64,000 nt of DNA from NCBI GenBank assembly GCA_963836915.1, contig CAWILH010000002.1, forward strand, positions 1,116,001 through 1,180,000. Direction: 5' to 3'. Position 1 is the first letter of the stretch. Every line of letters begins with the position of its first letter. The notes beneath the pieces are model-generated. The model was not told the DNA's origin, did no database searches, and was given only the letters and a program-made list of their open reading frames with translations. A program made the position numbers and the translations under genes. Of this stretch, positions 61,357 to 64,000 are shown one piece after another. The stretch comes from Cryomorpha sp963836915. Its GTDB lineage: Bacteria; Bacteroidota; Bacteroidia; Flavobacteriales_D; Cryomorphaceae.

Positions 61357-62856
61357 TCAAAATGACTCTGTTTGGTTCACCCCAATATCTGCAAGCAAGA
61401 CTTCCCAATAAATGTCGGGGGTCGAATTTCCGGTAAACAACTCCACTCTGCGTATGCGTACTGTTACATTTTTTTGGGTAATGTCGCTATAACTCGTCTC
61501 CCTGCCGTCCACATCTTTAAACCCGCGAAACTGCTGGCTGAAGGTAACTGTGGCAGACCAAGTGCCATCTGGATTTGGTTTAAAATTGGCAACCCGATAG
61601 ATCTCCGAAAAGACAATTTCGACCTTCTGATAAGCACCGGTTATCATGCGCTCCAATCTCAGCAAATAATCCCCGATTGGATAATTGGTGATCAATTCCG
61701 AATTTACCGAAGAAACGCCCACATTCGCCCGCTCATTTATAAATAGATCCTGAACCGTTGTTTCCCTTTGCCTTTCTTTTTGCTGCGCCGAATAATTCCT
61801 ATTCACGAGCATCACAAAGCAATCCTGAAGTCGGTAAAGTTTTTCTTCAGCTTCTTTTTGAATGGCATCTTTGTCTTCGGCCGACATTACATCATCCAAT
61901 CTGGGCGGTGCCACACGTGTTCCAAGGTTTTTGGAACTAGGTTCTGGCTCATCCAAATCTTCTGTGGCCAGCTCTGCTTCAACGGCGGGAACGGACTCTG
62001 GCTCTGAGTCTTCCAGCTCCACATCAGCTTCTGCCGGAGTATCGTCAGACTCGCTTTCATCGGTCAAAACTTCCGATGTGGTCGGAATCTCATCCAACGG
62101 AGCCGCAGGGGCTTCTTCAATTTCTTCAGAATCTTCAGCATCGTCCAAGGTCTCTTCGAGCTGCGTGGTATTTTCCATTTTGGCATAATCTTGCTTCAGC
62201 ATGGCCACGATATCATTTTTATAATAGTCCAATTCTGATGGCGAACCATTTACATTAATCGTATAAACCGCCCCCAGCCAATTACTGGTTTTATAGCACT
62301 CGATCACGATATTATCTTTCAAGATCACGTCTATATTTTCCTTGTTTATATTATCGTTTACCAATTTTCGCACAGAACCCAATGGATTGATAGGTTGAGA
62401 TTTGATGATTCCCGCGGTTATTACTTTTCGATCTTTGGTAAGGCAGCGATAGCTGAAGTGATCCGGAATATCCAATAACCCCATCTCAAGGGAACAGTAG
62501 GGCTTCCCTTTTTTATTGAATACGATAAATCCGGGTATCTCTGATTCCTGATCGAGTATCAGGCTGATATCTTTTGTAGATAATTGGCTCTGTATAGAAT
62601 CACCATTATTATCTACCGAATGGATATAGATTGACTTTCCAGAAATAAAGGGAGCCTTATAGGTGGTAATGGTTCGGGAATTATCAGAAGTGTAGACCAC
62701 TTGTATTGCCGATTGCGTGCAATAAGGGTCTGTTTCCCCTACCATCTCATTGCCTGTAAGGTGGGGCGGAGCTTGGATACCAAGCGCCATGGCTATCAAA
62801 AAAGATATCGATAAGCAGGTGAGCTTATAGAGTCTATTGTGCATCAGATCAATCAT
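61357..62856 (-). CDS. Secreted protein with acidic low-complexity linker
   Basis: A 499-aa protein. A signal peptide (KLTCLSISFLIAMALGIQA) precedes a globular part of about 210 residues. A highly acidic Glu/Asp/Pro/Ala/Ser linker (about 220-315, e.g. LEETLDDAEDSEEIEEAPAA) joins it to a C-terminal domain of about 170 residues (YRLQDCFVMLVNRNYSAQQKERQRET ... DIYWEVLLADIGVNQ). The two globular parts would be joined flexibly, as in scaffolds or surface proteins. No family is recognised. It is part of the minus-strand run, 94 bp after the TPR gene before it. Confidence 0.65.
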   Translation of the reverse strand: MIDLMHNRLYKLTCLSISFLIAMALGIQAPPHLTGNEMVGETDPYCTQSAIQVVYTSDNSRTITTYKAPFISGKSIYIHSVDNNGDSIQSQLSTKDISLILDQESEIPGFIVFNKKGKPYCSLEMGLLDIPDHFSYRCLTKDRKVITAGIIKSQPINPLGSVRKLVNDNINKENIDVILKDNIVIECYKTSNWLGAVYTINVNGSPSELDYYKNDIVAMLKQDYAKMENTTQLEETLDDAEDSEEIEEAPAAPLDEIPTTSEVLTDESESDDTPAEADVELEDSEPESVPAVEAELATEDLDEPEPSSKNLGTRVAPPRLDDVMSAEDKDAIQKEAEEKLYRLQDCFVMLVNRNYSAQQKERQRETTVQDLFINERANVGVSSVNSELITNYPIGDYLLRLERMITGAYQKVEIVFSEIYRVANFKPNPDGTWSATVTFSQQFRGFKDVDGRETSYSDITQKNVTVRIRRVELFTGNSTPDIYWEVLLADIGVNQTESF

Positions 62857-62950
62857 ATTTCAACTATTCATTATTATTATTCTACAAAAAAATCATACGT
62901 CTACGCTGATTCTTATACGCGAAGCCAATCTTGGCCATGGCACCGTGCTT

Positions 62951-63577
62951 TCATTTCTTTCGCTTTTTGAGCGCACGCGCCAAACCATTTTGTGAACTCT
63001 TAAACTCTTTTTCGGACGTATTATACATCAGGCATTTCTCGAAATATACTTTTGCGGTTTCCCAATCTTTTACTTTCAGGCTGGCATCAGCTTTTTCATT
63101 GCAGAGCTGATAAAGCCATTTTTTTATTTCACCCGACCTTTCAGCACCCAATAGCGTTAAATATTCTACATATAGAATTTCAAGCGCCATGATATCCCGC
63201 TCTTGATAATTCTTATAAGCAGCTGCCAAGAAACGCTGACCCAATATATTTTTGACATTTACAATGTATTTTCCTTCATCGCCATATTGATTGATATAGA
63301 CAATGCAATCCGCTTCAGGATTTTCACCCTCTGAAATCTCCTTATAAAGCAATTCTTCTTCGGCTCTTGCCATCTGCTCTATCACATAAATATTTGATGG
63401 TTGCTGCGCTATTAATTCTTTGTAGTTCATCAACGCTTCGGCATAGTCACCTTGCTCAAAATACTTATTGCCATCGAGCAAATAGCTTTCGAGAGCGCTA
63501 TTGGGTTGCGCCATAACGGAGCCAGAAAGGCTTAACAAGCCAAAAAATAAAAACCGAAATTGGAATGTGCTTCTCAA
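62951..63577 (-). CDS. Secreted TPR-like protein
   Basis: A 208-aa protein with a signal peptide (MRSTFQFRFLFFGLLSLSGSVMAQ) and helical repeats of TPR type (ESYLLDGNKYFEQGDYAEALMNYKELIAQQPSNIYV; TAKVYFEKCLMYNTSEKEFKSS). It ends with a basic tail (LARALKKRKK). It probably binds another protein of the cluster; none is named. It lies 55 bp after the 63633 gene. Confidence 0.65.
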   Translation of the reverse strand: MRSTFQFRFLFFGLLSLSGSVMAQPNSALESYLLDGNKYFEQGDYAEALMNYKELIAQQPSNIYVIEQMARAEEELLYKEISEGENPEADCIVYINQYGDEGKYIVNVKNILGQRFLAAAYKNYQERDIMALEILYVEYLTLLGAERSGEIKKWLYQLCNEKADASLKVKDWETAKVYFEKCLMYNTSEKEFKSSQNGLARALKKRKK

Positions 63578-63632
63578 CGTCTGATGCTTTTTTTTGAATA
63601 TTTTTAGATTTAGAAAAGCAATTAATTCTTAC

Positions 63633-64000
63633 TTAATGATTACAATCTTTTTTGGCCTTTTGGATATTCTTGAAATAGGATTTGCAGTATGCGACTTCCC
63701 TTTGTTTAAAAAACGACAGCACTGCATCGTAGGCCATTTGCTCAAAAATAAGATTGACCACTGCCGTATCACAAGACTCCTGATATTTCTTCAGTTCAGC
63801 TTCCAGCTCCTGTTTTATCTCGTCATCACTCGACCCCTTGAAGGGTGAAGCATTAACTTTCTCAGTGAGTTTATCGACTCTTTCTGCCTTGAGCTTCTCA
63901 GCCTTCTTTTTGGTTTCAGGGTTCTCTATGACATCTTCTGAGAGTGAATCCTTAGCTAGGCTTTTCATTGAAACCAGTACACTTTCATTTTTTACATTTT
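63633..64000 (-). CDS. Partial gene, coiled Lys/Glu-rich protein of unknown function
   Basis: Open to the window edge: the frame continues upstream of the ATG at 63968 without a stop, so the gene may begin outside. The visible part is a charged helix (KKKAEKLKAERVDKLTEKVNASP) followed by a helical pair with three Cys (ESCDTAVV, AYCKSYF, KKDCNH). The end looks intact. Start, export signal and family cannot be judged. It is the first gene here of the minus-strand run. Confidence 0.55.
   Translation of the reverse strand, partial: NVKNESVLVSMKSLAKDSLSEDVIENPETKKKAEKLKAERVDKLTEKVNASPFKGSSDDEIKQELEAELKKYQESCDTAVVNLIFEQMAYDAVLSFFKQREVAYCKSYFKNIQKAKKDCNH

Noticed and set aside
57493..64000. The secreted cluster as core T6SS-iii genes linked to TssD
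   Set aside because: No sheath, baseplate or ClpV-like signatures are visible; the genes are on the opposite strand and separated from tssD by a repeat array.

Overview
The window is chromosomal DNA of a member of the Bacteroidota; genus and order cannot be fixed from the sequence alone. The evidence is a C-terminal type IX secretion (T9SS) sorting domain, a BatA-domain protein next to a dihydroorotase-like gene, DUF5686, DUF4294, DUF547 and split DUF4331 proteins, a Bacteroidota-type TssD (Hcp), a TonB receptor, many SPI/SPII-secreted proteins, and promoter elements of the TTTG-N19-21-TAnnTTTG type. The best promoter precedes sucC. No rRNA, tRNA, phage, integrase, transposase gene or CRISPR array was recognised.

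Layout. 0-8.7 kb: an outer-membrane barrel protein, a lipoprotein, a radical SAM protein, a PKD/T9SS-cargo protein, an ECF sigma factor with two translationally linked envelope genes, and an FNT-family channel. 8.7-9.57 kb: a 235-bp-period repeat array with terminal inverted repeats and a 9-bp flanking direct repeat. 9.6-17.2 kb: class II photolyase, a ferritin-like DUF2383 protein, beta-carbonic anhydrase, two paralogous small membrane proteins, and a DnaE2-like DNA polymerase that carries an in-frame 120-bp minisatellite and is frameshifted near its end. 17.4-28.8 kb: a TPR-CHAT protein, then an envelope operon of alpha-2-macroglobulin, an unlisted 55-aa membrane protein and PBP1C; pbpC is broken by two frameshifts. 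29.2-31.9 kb: a DUF4331 locus. 32-43.97 kb: DUF4294, sucC, DUF5686, a 38-aa membrane protein, LolD-like ATPase, TIGR02757, hydrolase, TolB-like propeller, BatA and a DHOase-like protein without the usual metal ligands. 44-55 kb: glycosyltransferase, DUF547, BamA/TamA-like barrel, CNNM transporter, DUF2237, SLC13 permease, TonB receptor and a PPOX-fold protein. 55.9-64 kb: an orphan TssD with an unknown partner, a second repeat array in inverted orientation, and a run of five unrecognised minus-strand genes, four with export signals, that leaves the window.

Five positions in four otherwise intact genes (barrel protein, pbpC twice, dnaE2, the DHOase-like gene) need a one-base change to restore the family's reading frame. 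Four of them fit a single missing base, mostly in or beside a short homopolymer. This looks more like base-calling or assembly indels than gene decay, but cannot be settled here. The most unusual structures are the repeat arrays, the minisatellite inside a polymerase PHP domain, the small membrane protein between A2M and PBP1C, and the uncharacterised secreted cluster downstream of TssD.
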